A DNA stretch of 64,000 nt from an uncultured Candidatus Melainabacteria bacterium (GCA_934717745.1 CAKUZB010000008.1:1-64000), one strand, 5' to 3'. Positions 8,588-18,181 are shown, counted from the first letter of the stretch. Notes: generated by a model not told the origin, from the letters alone. Program-made: numbers and translations.

Positions 8588-10414
8588 ATGTTAAATCAAT
8601 TATTATCACAATTGGGTGCATCAACCAAAAATACCGTCGGCGTATCAATGTCGCCGTCTGTTGGGTTGGAAATGATTGAAGTTAATCCAAAAACAAAAGT
8701 CATTGAAAAATATGCTTGCAAACAATTGGATTACGATTACTCAAAAAGAGAAATTGCGGATTACGATAGATTTAGAGAAGTTTTAGGCGATTTATTTGAT
8801 GATTTAAAAATAAGTCGTAAAAGCAATATTATTCTTACATTACCGTCTGTTCATTACGGCTTAATTTCATTGCCGATAAACTTAGGAGATGAAGGCGTTA
8901 CAAGTGCAATTATTTCCGAAGTAGAACAATCTTCATACATTTTTAAACGTCAAGACCCTGTAATCAGTTGGGTTGACGCATATCCAACAGGCGGAAAAGA
9001 TAATAGAGAAATTTTATACGGTGCAATTCAACAATCTGCTCTAGATGAAATTAATGCGGCATGCGTTGAAATTGGTTGTACATTACTTGCCGTTGAATCA
9101 GCCCCTAACTCTTTATTGAAAACATTGAGTTTCAATCAATTGGCTGAAGAACAAATGGCACCAAACACTACTTGGAATTTAATGGTTATTAATCCAAATA
9201 GTTACTCTATGATTACAATGAACGGAAGAAGTGTTATGGACTACAGAGAAGAACCTCTTGCCCTTCGTTCTTTCGTTGGCGATGAAATTTATGATGCAAT
9301 CATTTCTTCTGCACAATTAACCTTGCAAACAGTTCCGTCAAACTATTTGTACATTGTTTCAGAAACAGACCTTGTTTCAGCAGAAGTTTTATCGATGAAA
9401 ATTCCATTTGACGGAAATATTAAATTCCTTGAAAGCAACAAATACGTTCAAGGTCCTCTTATGGAAGCATCTTACAACATCTTGCCAAACGTCATTTTAA
9501 AAACAACTCCTGAGGTTGTAGGTTCTGGTATTTATCAAATCGTTGACTTTCCATTCAAATTTAATTTGTTAGGTCAAGGCATTAACGTTGACCAAATGTC
9601 AGCAGATATTGCACCAAAAATTCGTGTCGGTAATACTGAAATTGAATTAACTTCAACCTTCTTGAAAAAAACCTCTTTAATTGCAGCGGCAATTATTGTT
9701 ATTCCGGCATTGTTGATTTTATACCTATTAAACTTCTTAAGCACAGGACAACAAGCAAAGTTAGATGAAATCAATAGCCAAATTGAGTCTAACAAATCAG
9801 AATTACAAAACTACGAAGATATTGATAAGAAAAATGAATTCGATGCAAAATTAGAAATTAACACAGTTCAAGCATCAAACAGAACAAAACTTATCTATTA
9901 TACCGCAATTGGTGCAAACTTGCCGGAAAACACATGGTTAATATACTTAAAAATACAAGATAATGACAAAATTGATATTATTGGTCGTGCAAAAAATGCA
10001 GAAGCAGTTTATGATTTTTACAAAGGTTTAAAAATGTCTGTAATCAATTCAGACTTGCGTTTAAACAAATTGGAAATGTCTGCTGATTCTGTAGGAAATC
10101 TTGTAATTGAAGATTTAAACAGCATTAAACCAAAATTCTATGAATTTGAAATCACAAATATGAGCGAACACGAAATTCAAAAAATCGAAGACGATTTGAA
10201 TGCTGTACAAAAAGATGAAAATGGAAATCCAAAAGATAATACAAATCAACAAAAACGCAGACGTGGTTTCTTATTTGAAGATTTCTTAGCATTACCACAG
10301 GTCGATGGTATTAGCGGACCAGGTCAAAATCAACAGGCTCAACCTGACCAACAAGGTCAAAATGAACCTCCAAAGAATTTGCCTGCAAACCTTGAATCTA
10401 TAGAAAAATTCTAG
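8588..10414 (+). CDS. PilM-PilN fusion, type IV pilus-like inner-membrane assembly protein
   Basis: The first ~350 residues resemble the actin-like cytoplasmic PilM (short beta segments, LTLPSVHYGLISLPI, phosphate-loop-like regions). A single membrane segment follows at about residues 361-382, then a periplasmic coiled coil and a ferredoxin-like PilN domain (LPENTWLIYLKIQDNDKIDIIGRA, quoted in part as LPENTWLIYLKI). PilM and PilN are normally separate proteins that bind each other through the PilN N-terminus, so one fused chain is notable. The C-terminus is Gln/Pro-rich and low complexity. A PilO-like gene lies 12 bp downstream. The start ATG has no Shine-Dalgarno. Confidence 0.68.
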   Translation: MLNQLLSQLGASTKNTVGVSMSPSVGLEMIEVNPKTKVIEKYACKQLDYDYSKREIADYDRFREVLGDLFDDLKISRKSNIILTLPSVHYGLISLPINLGDEGVTSAIISEVEQSSYIFKRQDPVISWVDAYPTGGKDNREILYGAIQQSALDEINAACVEIGCTLLAVESAPNSLLKTLSFNQLAEEQMAPNTTWNLMVINPNSYSMITMNGRSVMDYREEPLALRSFVGDEIYDAIISSAQLTLQTVPSNYLYIVSETDLVSAEVLSMKIPFDGNIKFLESNKYVQGPLMEASYNILPNVILKTTPEVVGSGIYQIVDFPFKFNLLGQGINVDQMSADIAPKIRVGNTEIELTSTFLKKTSLIAAAIIVIPALLILYLLNFLSTGQQAKLDEINSQIESNKSELQNYEDIDKKNEFDAKLEINTVQASNRTKLIYYTAIGANLPENTWLIYLKIQDNDKIDIIGRAKNAEAVYDFYKGLKMSVINSDLRLNKLEMSADSVGNLVIEDLNSIKPKFYEFEITNMSEHEIQKIEDDLNAVQKDENGNPKDNTNQQKRRRGFLFEDFLALPQVDGISGPGQNQQAQPDQQGQNEPPKNLPANLESIEKF

Positions 10415-10426
10415 TAAAGGAAACTT

Positions 10427-11107
10427 ATGAAAGAACTTGAAAAATATAAAGAAGCCATAATGTATCTAGCACTGATTATTATCGTTGCTGTGGCTTTGTT
10501 TAAACAAATTCAGCCAAAATTTCTTTCAACTATAGATTTATTTGGTCAAGTAAAAACACAATCGGAAGTTTCTGAATCTATCAGCAGACAATTGTCTATT
10601 GCAAAAGAAAAAGCAGACAGAAAAAAGAAATTAAGAATGCTTGACGATATGACAAAGAAAATCTACGTGCCAAACGGTGCGGCTACAGACTCAGAATCAA
10701 CTTTTGCATTACTTTTAGATGACATTATTGAAATTTCAAGAAAAAATCACATCAAAACTCACTCTATAAGACAAGTTGTCGACCCTGAAGAAGATGTTTT
10801 CATCAAGGGTGATAAAGCACACTATTCTGCTTGTAAGTTAGAAATGAAAATTATTTCAGACTACACAGATTTTAAAGAATACATAAGTGATTTATATAAA
10901 TATCCATATTTGGTAAATATCAACAACATTGAAATTTATCCATACGAAAAAAATAAAAGAATTTTACTTATAAATTTATCGCTAACTCTTTATGCTATGA
11001 AAAATTCTGAAGAAACTGCAAAAGAAGAAAACAAAGAAAAAGAAGGTGGCGAAGATAATCAAAACCAAAACGAAGGAGAGCAAGCACCTCCACCGCCAAC
11101 ACCTTAA
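10427..11107 (+). CDS. PilO-like type IV pilus assembly protein
   Basis: The protein has a short cytoplasmic start, one membrane segment (about residues 10-26), a coiled-coil stretch, and a mixed alpha/beta periplasmic domain ending in a Glu/Gln-rich and proline-rich tail (APPPPTP). Topology, size (226 residues) and position directly after the PilM-PilN fusion point to PilO, which pairs with PilN in the pilus alignment complex. The sequence alone would be a weak call; the neighbour decides it. Confidence 0.62.
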   Translation: MKELEKYKEAIMYLALIIIVAVALFKQIQPKFLSTIDLFGQVKTQSEVSESISRQLSIAKEKADRKKKLRMLDDMTKKIYVPNGAATDSESTFALLLDDIIEISRKNHIKTHSIRQVVDPEEDVFIKGDKAHYSACKLEMKIISDYTDFKEYISDLYKYPYLVNINNIEIYPYEKNKRILLINLSLTLYAMKNSEETAKEENKEKEGGEDNQNQNEGEQAPPPPTP

Positions 11108-11127
11108 CCTTAAATAAAGAATTAAAA

Positions 11128-11171
11128 AACTACAAGTACTTTGAAAATTAACTTTCAAAGTACTTGTAGTT
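11128..11171. terminator. Bidirectional hairpin terminator
   Basis: A perfect 19-bp stem (AACTACAAGTACTTTGAAA) with a 6-base loop is preceded by an A run. It lies between the PilO-like gene and the convergent radical SAM gene and overlaps the stop codon of the latter. Confidence 0.8.
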
Positions 11172-12008
11172 TATGGAAAACATCTTCTCTTTATTTTTTG
11201 CACAAACGGCACAATATTGAGTTTCTAAGCACATTTTTTTGCTATAGTCAGAAAAATCTGCACCCATTCTACCTCTATGGTCGTTTGCTAAGAACGGACA
11301 GACATAGACACCCTTTTCGGTTAGTATTCTACCGGATTGGCAGTCTAAATTTTGGAATTTTTCAACAAAATTTTCTTCTTTTGAATACTTATTAAAATAT
11401 TCATTAATTTGAAAATTACAATCTTCTACAAAAACATTTGCATTATCAAAAACCTTTTTAAATTCAGTAATTAAGGTCTTTTTATCCTCTTTGTAGTAAT
11501 TTGTAACGTTAAAAATCGGATTAAATTCGTATTTTGACAAGATTTTTGAAGCATGAATAATTTGTCTGAACGCACCACGTCCTCGTAAGTCATCATTTTT
11601 TATCTCGTCGTAACTATCTAAAGGCAACATAAAAATAATTTCATAATCAGATTCGTCCTCGACTTTCTTCAAAAATCGAATTTTTTTCTCATTTAAAAAC
11701 GAACCGTTTGTGCAAATACAAACATTTGTAGATTTTAAACAAAGCCTTAAAATAGCATTGAAATCAGGATGCAACATTGGTTCTGCACCTGTAAGATATA
11801 TACAATAAAGATTTTCACCTTTGGTATCCTCAAGAGCCTGTTTAATTTTATCTATATTAATAAAATCTTTCACCGTTCTTGAAAGAGGAAAATCAATATA
11901 ACAATATTTGCAACGTTGATTGCAATTTTTCGCAGTTAATTCAATAAACAAATTATTTAATTCTTTTAGTTCACTTTTTGGAACTGAATACAACTTTTCA
12001 ACTGTCAT
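11148..12008 (-). CDS. Radical SAM protein with SPASM-like cysteine C-terminus
   Basis: The radical SAM cluster motif CNQRCKYC spans residues 29-36, with the CxxxCxxC spacing that binds a [4Fe-4S] cluster and S-adenosylmethionine. Other family features are YLTGAEPMLHPDF and CTNGS. The C-terminus has further cysteines (GVYVCPFL, then CLETQYCAVC) like a SPASM auxiliary-cluster domain. Such proteins often modify peptides or mature enzymes, but no precursor peptide or target gene is evident nearby, so the substrate is unknown. It stands alone, with a terminator at its 3' end. Confidence 0.8.
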   Translation of the reverse strand: MTVEKLYSVPKSELKELNNLFIELTAKNCNQRCKYCYIDFPLSRTVKDFINIDKIKQALEDTKGENLYCIYLTGAEPMLHPDFNAILRLCLKSTNVCICTNGSFLNEKKIRFLKKVEDESDYEIIFMLPLDSYDEIKNDDLRGRGAFRQIIHASKILSKYEFNPIFNVTNYYKEDKKTLITEFKKVFDNANVFVEDCNFQINEYFNKYSKEENFVEKFQNLDCQSGRILTEKGVYVCPFLANDHRGRMGADFSDYSKKMCLETQYCAVCAKNKEKMFSINYKYFES

Positions 12009-12111
12009 AATATCACCTACTTTTTACTGTTATTTTAGAAGTTAAAAAAGTAATTGTAATTAGACAAGTGGCTATAAAAGTGGTCAATTTTGAATTAAAA
12101 ACACATTAAAT

Positions 12112-12399
12112 TCACGAAAAAATAAACTTACTATTGCCGAGATTTAAAGGTTTAATCATATTTTCGACTTCTTTTGAGTTTACAACCCAATTTATACTAC
12201 CTTCGGCAAATTTCAAAAAATGATATGTAGAAGCAATAGTCGCTACCTTTGATGCGTCTATCAAATTCAGCATCGAAATATCAATCGTCATATTCGCAGT
12301 TTTACTTTTACGAATAGACTTTTTAATATTTTCAACTATTTTTTCGGGATTTTTCTCAATAGGATTTACAGAATAATTTTGTATCTTTGCTTGTAACAT
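12112..12399 (-). CDS. Small STAS-like protein
   Basis: This 95-residue protein has a beta-alpha pattern, with TIDISMLNLIDASKVATIAS in the middle and NMIKPLNLGN near the end. It resembles STAS (anti-sigma-factor antagonist) domains, in which the segment after the Asp-rich strand carries a phosphorylatable Ser or Thr. No kinase or anti-sigma partner is adjacent. The ribosome binding site is weak (AAGAGA). It is probably a real gene, but the family call is tentative. Confidence 0.45.
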   Translation of the reverse strand: MLQAKIQNYSVNPIEKNPEKIVENIKKSIRKSKTANMTIDISMLNLIDASKVATIASTYHFLKFAEGSINWVVNSKEVENMIKPLNLGNSKFIFS

Positions 12400-12513
12400 A
12401 TATTCTCTTTCTTACATTAAAAATATCGTTTAAAACATTACAAAATTTGAACTTTTTTATTAATTTAATACTTTTGTATGAGATTATTGTATAATATAGA
12501 AAAGGGAGAAATC

Positions 12514-13485
12514 ATGAAAACCTTAAATTTAATTGATACAGCAAAAAATGTTTTAGATATTGAAGCACAATCAATATTAAGAACAAAAAATAATTTAGAT
12601 GAAAAACAATTTAACAATGCCGTCGAAGCAATTTACAACTGCAAAGGCAGAGTAATTATTACAGGAATGGGTAAATCCGGTCATATCGGAACAAAAATTG
12701 CCGCAACACTTTCATCAACAGGTACGCCTGCATACTTTTTACATCCGGCAGAAAGTACTCATGGCGATTCAGGTATTATTACACGTGAAGATATTATTAT
12801 CGCAATTTCAAATAGCGGTGAAACTCAAGAATTGTTGAATTTGTTACCTTTGTTGAAAAGATTTGGACTTACAATAATTTCAATGACAGGCAATCCAAAT
12901 TCTACATTAGGTCAAGCAAGTGATATATTTTTAGATATTTCTGTTGAAAAAGAAGCATGCCCGCTGGGTAAAGCACCAACAGCGTCAACAACAGTAACTC
13001 TTGCCGTTGGAGATGCTCTTGCAATGTGTTTACTTGAAAGACGTGGATTTACAGAAGAAGACTTTTTAATTTTCCACCCATCAGGAACATTAGGCAAAGG
13101 ATTTACACACAGAGTAAAAGATTTAATGAAAAAAGAGGATTTACCTATTGCAAAAGAAAACGAGTTGTTTACAGATGTTGTAGAAATAATTTCTGAACAT
13201 AAATTAGGCTTAGCAATTATCGTCGACAACTCTGGTAAATTAACCGGTATTCTTACAGATGGTGATATTCGACGTAATTTACTAAAACACAAAAATTTAG
13301 AAAATTTAGTTGTTGCAGATGCAATGACAAAATCTCCAAAAACCGTAAAATCAAATTCATTTGCAGCAAGTGCTTTACATTTAATGGAAAAATACTCTAT
13401 TACAGCACTTCCGATTGTAGATGAAAGCGGTAAACCGGAAGGAATTGTTCACGTACACGATTTATTGAAAGCAGGAGTTGTATAA
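12514..13485 (+). CDS. kdsD: Arabinose-5-phosphate isomerase
   Basis: KdsD/KpsF converts ribulose 5-phosphate to arabinose 5-phosphate, the first step of Kdo synthesis for lipopolysaccharide. The N-terminal SIS sugar-isomerase domain has GRVIITGMGKSGHIGTKIA (first 20 residues or fewer shown) and STHGDSG. Two CBS domains follow, ending with TALPIVDESGKPEGIVHVHDL. The ATG after AGGGAG is used; an in-frame ATG twelve codons upstream lacks a ribosome binding site. The kdsC gene overlaps its stop codon by one base, so the pair is translationally coupled. Confidence 0.92.
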   Translation: MKTLNLIDTAKNVLDIEAQSILRTKNNLDEKQFNNAVEAIYNCKGRVIITGMGKSGHIGTKIAATLSSTGTPAYFLHPAESTHGDSGIITREDIIIAISNSGETQELLNLLPLLKRFGLTIISMTGNPNSTLGQASDIFLDISVEKEACPLGKAPTASTTVTLAVGDALAMCLLERRGFTEEDFLIFHPSGTLGKGFTHRVKDLMKKEDLPIAKENELFTDVVEIISEHKLGLAIIVDNSGKLTGILTDGDIRRNLLKHKNLENLVVADAMTKSPKTVKSNSFAASALHLMEKYSITALPIVDESGKPEGIVHVHDLLKAGVV

Positions 13486-14012
13486 TGAATGACATTATAA
13501 GGGAAAAAGCAAAAAAAATTAAATTATTAGCCTTTGACGTTGACGGCGTAATGACTACAGGCGAAGTTACTTATGACCAAAACGGTATTGAATACAAATC
13601 TTTCAACGTAAAAGACGGACATGGCTTAGTTAGAGTTCAAAAAGCAGGCTTTATTACAGCCATTATCACTGCCAGAAACAATGGAACAGTTCAACACAGG
13701 GCAGAAAATTTACACATTACAGAATTATATCAAGGTCAAAAATATAAACTTCCGGCATTGGAAGAAATTATGAAAAAATACGACCTGACATACGACCAAG
13801 TTTCTTATATGGGCGATGATTTACCGGATTTATGTATTCTTGAAAAAGTTGGTTTAAAATGTTGCCCAAATGATGCTGTAGATGAAGTAAAAAGCGTTTG
13901 CAACTTTATTTCATCAAAAGACGGCGGAAAAGGTGCAGTTCGAGAATTAACAGATTTAATTCTTGAGGCTCAAAATATCAAAAAAGAATACACCGTTTCA
14001 GAAGGAAAATAA
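13485..14012 (+). CDS. kdsC: Kdo-8-phosphate phosphatase
   Basis: This HAD-superfamily phosphatase removes phosphate from Kdo 8-phosphate. The catalytic motif FDVDGVMT, with two Asp residues, lies near residues 17-24; TARNNGTVQHRAENL and MGDDLPDL supply the later HAD motifs. Its 175 residues lack a cap domain, as expected for the tetrameric KdsC type. It sits between kdsD and queD in a four-gene run. Confidence 0.92.
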   Translation: MNDIIREKAKKIKLLAFDVDGVMTTGEVTYDQNGIEYKSFNVKDGHGLVRVQKAGFITAIITARNNGTVQHRAENLHITELYQGQKYKLPALEEIMKKYDLTYDQVSYMGDDLPDLCILEKVGLKCCPNDAVDEVKSVCNFISSKDGGKGAVRELTDLILEAQNIKKEYTVSEGK

Positions 14013-14026
14013 TAGGAGGATTAAAT

Positions 14027-14392
14027 ATGTACGAAGTTAGTGCACAAGTAGAATTTTCAGCGGCACACCATTTGTTAGATTACGAGGGTGGCAAATGCGA
14101 ACAACAACATGGTCATAACTGGACTGTAGAAGTTACAGTAAAAGGTGATATATTGGATCAAAGTAACATTCTTGTTGATTTCAAAGCATTAAAAAGAGAT
14201 TTAAGATTAGTTCTTGCAGACTTAGACCATCAAGACCTAAACGAAATTGAAGATTTTAAAAACGAAAGTCCAAGCAGTGAATTTATCGCAAGATACGTTT
14301 ACAACAGAATGAAAGAAACATACGTAGAACTATATAAAGTTTCTGTTTGGGAAACAAAAGGTTCTTGTGCAACATACTATGAGGCTGAATAA
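14027..14392 (+). CDS. queD: 6-carboxytetrahydropterin synthase
   Basis: QueD belongs to the 6-pyruvoyltetrahydropterin synthase family and makes 6-carboxy-5,6,7,8-tetrahydropterin for queuosine/7-deazapurine synthesis. Zinc-binding histidines are seen in FSAAHHL and QHGHNW; the Cys of the catalytic set is in GGKCEQQHGH, and DLDHQDLNE and VWETKGSCA follow. A good AGGAGG ribosome binding site precedes the ATG. No other que genes are nearby; the gene is embedded in the Kdo/undecaprenyl operon and its stop overlaps uppP. Confidence 0.9.
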   Translation: MYEVSAQVEFSAAHHLLDYEGGKCEQQHGHNWTVEVTVKGDILDQSNILVDFKALKRDLRLVLADLDHQDLNEIEDFKNESPSSEFIARYVYNRMKETYVELYKVSVWETKGSCATYYEAE

Positions 14393-15252
14393 TGAGTACA
14401 CTTCAAGCAATTATAATGGGAATTATTCAAGGTTTGAGTGAATTTTTGCCAATCTCAAGTTCTGCTCACCTTGTATTCACATCAAATTTATATTCTGTTT
14501 TAACAGGTGCACCAATTGACCCAGAATCAAGCCAACAAGCATTCTTAAGCATTATGTTACACCTTGGAACACTGATTGCCATTTTTATTTACTTTAGAAA
14601 TGAATTATGGACAATTACAAAAGAATTCATTTGTGCTTTGTATAAAAAAGATTTTTCTAACAAAGAAGCACAAATGGGCTTATATATCATTGTTGGCACG
14701 ATTTTCACAATCGCAATTGCATATCCGCTAAAAGATATTACAGAAAAATTATTAATATATCCGCAATTAGTTGCATTTTTGCTAATTCTAACCGGTTTTG
14801 TATTATTTTTCAGCGAATTCAAATCAAAACACGCAGAACAACACTCTGATAAATTAGATATGAAAAAAGCAATCCTCATCGGTATTGCACAAGGTCTTGC
14901 AGTATTCCCCGGATTTTCTCGTTCTGGTTGGACAATTGCAACAGGCTTGTTTGCAGGTTTAGATAGAGTTACAAGTACAAGATTTTCATTCTTACTTGTA
15001 GTTCCAATTATTCTTGGAACATCTATTTTTTACCCTATTCTTGAAATTCAACCGGCAGAACTTGCAACTTATAACTGGGTTGGAATTGTTTTAGGAACTA
15101 TCGTTTCAGCAATTGTAGGATATTTTTGTATCAAATATTTCTTGAAATTTGTTGCAAGATTTTCTATGAATTTCTTCGCTTATTACTGTATTATCGTTGG
15201 TTTAATGGTAATCAGTTTCTTCACAGGATTATCAATCGGCGGAGCATCATAG
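14392..15252 (+). CDS. uppP: Undecaprenyl-diphosphatase
   Basis: UppP (BacA) is an integral membrane enzyme that regenerates undecaprenyl phosphate for peptidoglycan and lipopolysaccharide assembly. The signature GIIQGLSEFLPISSSAHL is near the N-terminus and the second conserved block GFSRSGWTIATGL is at about residues 175-187. There are about eight hydrophobic segments, and 286 residues is a normal length. It closes the kdsD-kdsC-queD-uppP run and is followed by a strong hairpin. Confidence 0.95.
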   Translation: MSTLQAIIMGIIQGLSEFLPISSSAHLVFTSNLYSVLTGAPIDPESSQQAFLSIMLHLGTLIAIFIYFRNELWTITKEFICALYKKDFSNKEAQMGLYIIVGTIFTIAIAYPLKDITEKLLIYPQLVAFLLILTGFVLFFSEFKSKHAEQHSDKLDMKKAILIGIAQGLAVFPGFSRSGWTIATGLFAGLDRVTSTRFSFLLVVPIILGTSIFYPILEIQPAELATYNWVGIVLGTIVSAIVGYFCIKYFLKFVARFSMNFFAYYCIIVGLMVISFFTGLSIGGAS

Positions 15253-15272
15253 TAAATTAAAATACTTAACCA

Positions 15273-15313
15273 AAATCAAAAGGTCAATTGCTAAGCAATT
15301 GACCTTTTGATTT
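15273..15313. terminator. Hairpin terminator after uppP
   Basis: A perfect 19-bp stem (AAATCAAAAGGTCAATTGC) closes on a 3-base loop. It ends the uppP operon and may also serve the convergent methyltransferase gene. Confidence 0.8.
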
Positions 15314-15372
15314 GTGTGTGTGAAATGTGGGTGGGTTGGGGTAAATGAGAAATTTATTAAAATTTCAAAAAT

Positions 15373-16248
15373 TTATTTTACTTTTTGAAAAATAAAAATA
15401 TATTCATGTTGGAAAATTGAAAAACCACCTGCTAAAGCACGGTATCTCCATAAATTAGCCGTTTTTCCTTTTGCTCTGTCATTTCCTTGAATATCTTTTA
15501 CGATAATTGATTTTAATTTAAAACCAATATCTTTCATTCTTTGCATACATTCAAAACCTAAAGGCTGAACTTCAGAATTTTTATAACTATCACCAATAAT
15601 TAATGCAGCAAATCTTCCTTTTTCAAGTAAGTCATAACCATTCTTTGCTACTTTTTCAAATAAATCATAGAATTGTTCTGTTGATTCGCAATTTGAAAGG
15701 TCTTCTTTTTTATCTGAAAACTTAATAATATCGTCATAAGGTGGGTGAAGAATTAGAAGTTGTGCTTTTTCCTCGCCCATAACTTCTAATCTTGCTTGAA
15801 TTTTGTCAACAATTTCATCACTTGCAGAATCACCACAAATAATGTTCATTCTTGTAACAAGTTGCTTATCTGTAAATTTTTGACTTACATGCTCTACTAA
15901 TTCAGGCTTTAATTCGACACCAATACATCGTCTGTCCTCATTCATAGCCTCAATACCGGAAGTACCTGAGCCGAAGAACATATCTAAGACAATGTCATTT
16001 TTCTTTGTATAACGTTGATATAACTGTTGAGCAATTTGCGGAATATAATTTCCATGGTATTCATTTGAATGTCCACCCGATTTTAATCTTGATGGAAACT
16101 GCCAAAAAGTATCTGTTTTAACATCAGGATAATTTTTCCATTCATTCAAATTAATATCACTATAAGCAGTTGTTTTAATCGGATTCGTTTGTACAACGTT
16201 CAAATTAGTATTTTGAACTTGTACTTGTTTCAAGTTTGACTTAACCAT
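15373..16248 (-). CDS. Orphan DNA methyltransferase (FGSGT / HPPY)
   Basis: The cofactor-binding motif VLDMFFGSGTSGIEA appears before the catalytic motif LILHPPYDD, so motif I precedes motif IV. The HPPY variant replaces the usual DPPY or SPPY of amino-methyltransferases, so whether it makes N6-methyladenine or N4-methylcytosine cannot be read. The N-terminal DTFWQFPSRLKSGGH block is shared with related phage and chromosomal methylases as far as I recall. No restriction nuclease is adjacent, and it lies in backbone DNA rather than the island, so it may be a resident epigenetic or protective enzyme. Confidence 0.78.
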   Translation of the reverse strand: MVKSNLKQVQVQNTNLNVVQTNPIKTTAYSDINLNEWKNYPDVKTDTFWQFPSRLKSGGHSNEYHGNYIPQIAQQLYQRYTKKNDIVLDMFFGSGTSGIEAMNEDRRCIGVELKPELVEHVSQKFTDKQLVTRMNIICGDSASDEIVDKIQARLEVMGEEKAQLLILHPPYDDIIKFSDKKEDLSNCESTEQFYDLFEKVAKNGYDLLEKGRFAALIIGDSYKNSEVQPLGFECMQRMKDIGFKLKSIIVKDIQGNDRAKGKTANLWRYRALAGGFSIFQHEYIFIFQKVK

Positions 16249-16393
16249 TTTAAATTACTATCCTCTGTCCCTCTTTGTGTCTTAATAATATAAAAATTTT
16301 TCAAATATAAAATCAAATAAAAAGATGATGTTTAAGAAAAACAACTACACAAATCAGATGATATTTTTACTTTATTTCAAAACATTTTTAGGC

Positions 16394-16399
16394 TAAAAT
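16394..16399 (+). promoter_or_regulatory. -10 box for leaderless mutL
   Basis: TAAAAT ends six bases before the mutL ATG, and no Shine-Dalgarno is present between them. Transcription would start at or beside the start codon. Confidence 0.5.
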
Positions 16400-16405
16400 A
16401 TAGGC

Positions 16406-18181
16406 ATGGCAAGAATCCAACAATTATCGAAAAATTTAATTAACCAAATTGCGGCAGGCGAAGTTATAGAAAGACCAGTATCGGTCGTAAAAGAACTTGT
16501 TGAAAATGCTATTGATGCAGGCTCTACAAAAATTAGTATTGAAATTTCAAACGATTGCAGAGATATTCGTGTTGCAGATAACGGTTGTGGCATTCACCCT
16601 GACGATATTTTACTTGCCTTTTCAAAACACGCAACAAGCAAAATCAAAAACGTAGACGATTTATACGCAATAGAAACTCTAGGTTTTAGAGGAGAAGCAC
16701 TTTCTAGCATAATTTCTATCGCAAAAGTTACTTGCACAACAAGAACAAAAGACTATGACCACGGTTTTAAAGTTGAATGCCAAGACTCAGAAGTCAAAAC
16801 AAGTGAATTTGGTTGTGCTGTCGGAACAATTATGAACGTAAAAGACCTATTTTACAACATTCCGGCTCGTTTAAAATTTTTAAAAAATCCAAAAACAGAA
16901 TTTTCATATATTCAAGAATTAGTTCAATCTTTGGCATTAATTAATTCAAACATTGCTTTTGAACTTAAAAATAATGACAAAACAGTTCTAAAAACAAATG
17001 GATTGAACAATTTGCAAAATACAATCAAAGATATTTTCTCACGTGATGTCGTAAATCATTTAAAAGAAGTTTACAAAACAGATGAACTTTCAGGATTGAA
17101 AATCTCCGGATTTGTTTCTACACCAGATTATTCACGTTCTAGCAAAAAATATAATATCTATATCAATTCAAGAATTGTGAAATGCCCAATCTTTCAAAAA
17201 GCAATTGATACAGCATACAAAAACCTTATGGCAAAAGGGAAATACCCTTTTGTAGTGTTAAATTTGGAACTTCCACCAACAGATGTTGACGTTAACGTTC
17301 ACCCAACAAAAAAAGAAGTTAGATATAAAAATACAAACCAAATTTTTAGTTTTATTTACGCAGGAATTGATATGGCTCTTTCAAATTATTCAGAAAGACC
17401 CGTAACAAATACTATAAGCGTGGTTGAGTTTAACACAAACAAACCTTCAGAAGATGTTTATGTTAGCGATTTAAACCCTGTAAAACCCGTTCAAGAAGTG
17501 TTTATGAAGCCACTTCAAGATATTCCTGCTAAAACCTCTTATGAACAAATAAAAAATACAATAAATTACACCCCTACAACTCAACAACAATCGCTTGTTA
17601 ACAGAGTTGAACAACCTGAAATAGAACAAGACGAAAAAATTATCGGACAATACAAAAAGACTTATATCTTAATTGAAACAGACGAAGGACTTGAAATTGT
17701 TGACCAACACATAGCAGATGAACGATATATTTACGAAAAATTAAAATCGCAAAAAGAAGTTGCATCACAAATTCTATTTTTGTCTGATGTAATTGAAGTT
17801 TCACCAACAGAAGCCCAATTAATTAAAGAAAATAAAGATAAATTTGAACATTTTGGATTTGAAATTGAAGTTTTATCTGATAAAGAAGTAACTTTCAAAA
17901 AAGTTCCACAACTATTATCAAAAGTGAATACAAAAGAAATTCTTTCAGATATTTTAGAAAACTTAAATGGAGATATAGCCGGATTAGAAGAACATATCTT
18001 AATTACAACCTCTTGTAAAGCAGCGGTAAAAGCAAATCAAGAATTATCCTATTTTCAAATGCAAGAATTAATTAAAAAGTGGAGAAAATGCGAAAAACCA
18101 TATACATGCCCGCATGGTCGCCCAATTTCAAAAGTAATTCCACACAAACAACTTGCCGGATTTTTCGATAGAAATAAATAA
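16406..18181 (+). CDS. mutL: DNA mismatch repair protein MutL
   Basis: MutL links mismatch recognition by MutS to strand incision. The N-terminal GHKL ATPase is clear: IAAGEVIERPVSVVKELVEN, DNGCGIHPDDI and LGFRGEALSSI. The C-terminal domain has a DQH-x3-E-x4-E endonuclease motif (DQHIADERYIYE, near residue 433) and CPHGRP near the end, so this is a nicking-type MutL as used by bacteria without MutH. The residue after DQH is Ile rather than the usual Ala. Length is 591 residues. mutS is not in the window. Confidence 0.95.
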   Translation: MARIQQLSKNLINQIAAGEVIERPVSVVKELVENAIDAGSTKISIEISNDCRDIRVADNGCGIHPDDILLAFSKHATSKIKNVDDLYAIETLGFRGEALSSIISIAKVTCTTRTKDYDHGFKVECQDSEVKTSEFGCAVGTIMNVKDLFYNIPARLKFLKNPKTEFSYIQELVQSLALINSNIAFELKNNDKTVLKTNGLNNLQNTIKDIFSRDVVNHLKEVYKTDELSGLKISGFVSTPDYSRSSKKYNIYINSRIVKCPIFQKAIDTAYKNLMAKGKYPFVVLNLELPPTDVDVNVHPTKKEVRYKNTNQIFSFIYAGIDMALSNYSERPVTNTISVVEFNTNKPSEDVYVSDLNPVKPVQEVFMKPLQDIPAKTSYEQIKNTINYTPTTQQQSLVNRVEQPEIEQDEKIIGQYKKTYILIETDEGLEIVDQHIADERYIYEKLKSQKEVASQILFLSDVIEVSPTEAQLIKENKDKFEHFGFEIEVLSDKEVTFKKVPQLLSKVNTKEILSDILENLNGDIAGLEEHILITTSCKAAVKANQELSYFQMQELIKKWRKCEKPYTCPHGRPISKVIPHKQLAGFFDRNK

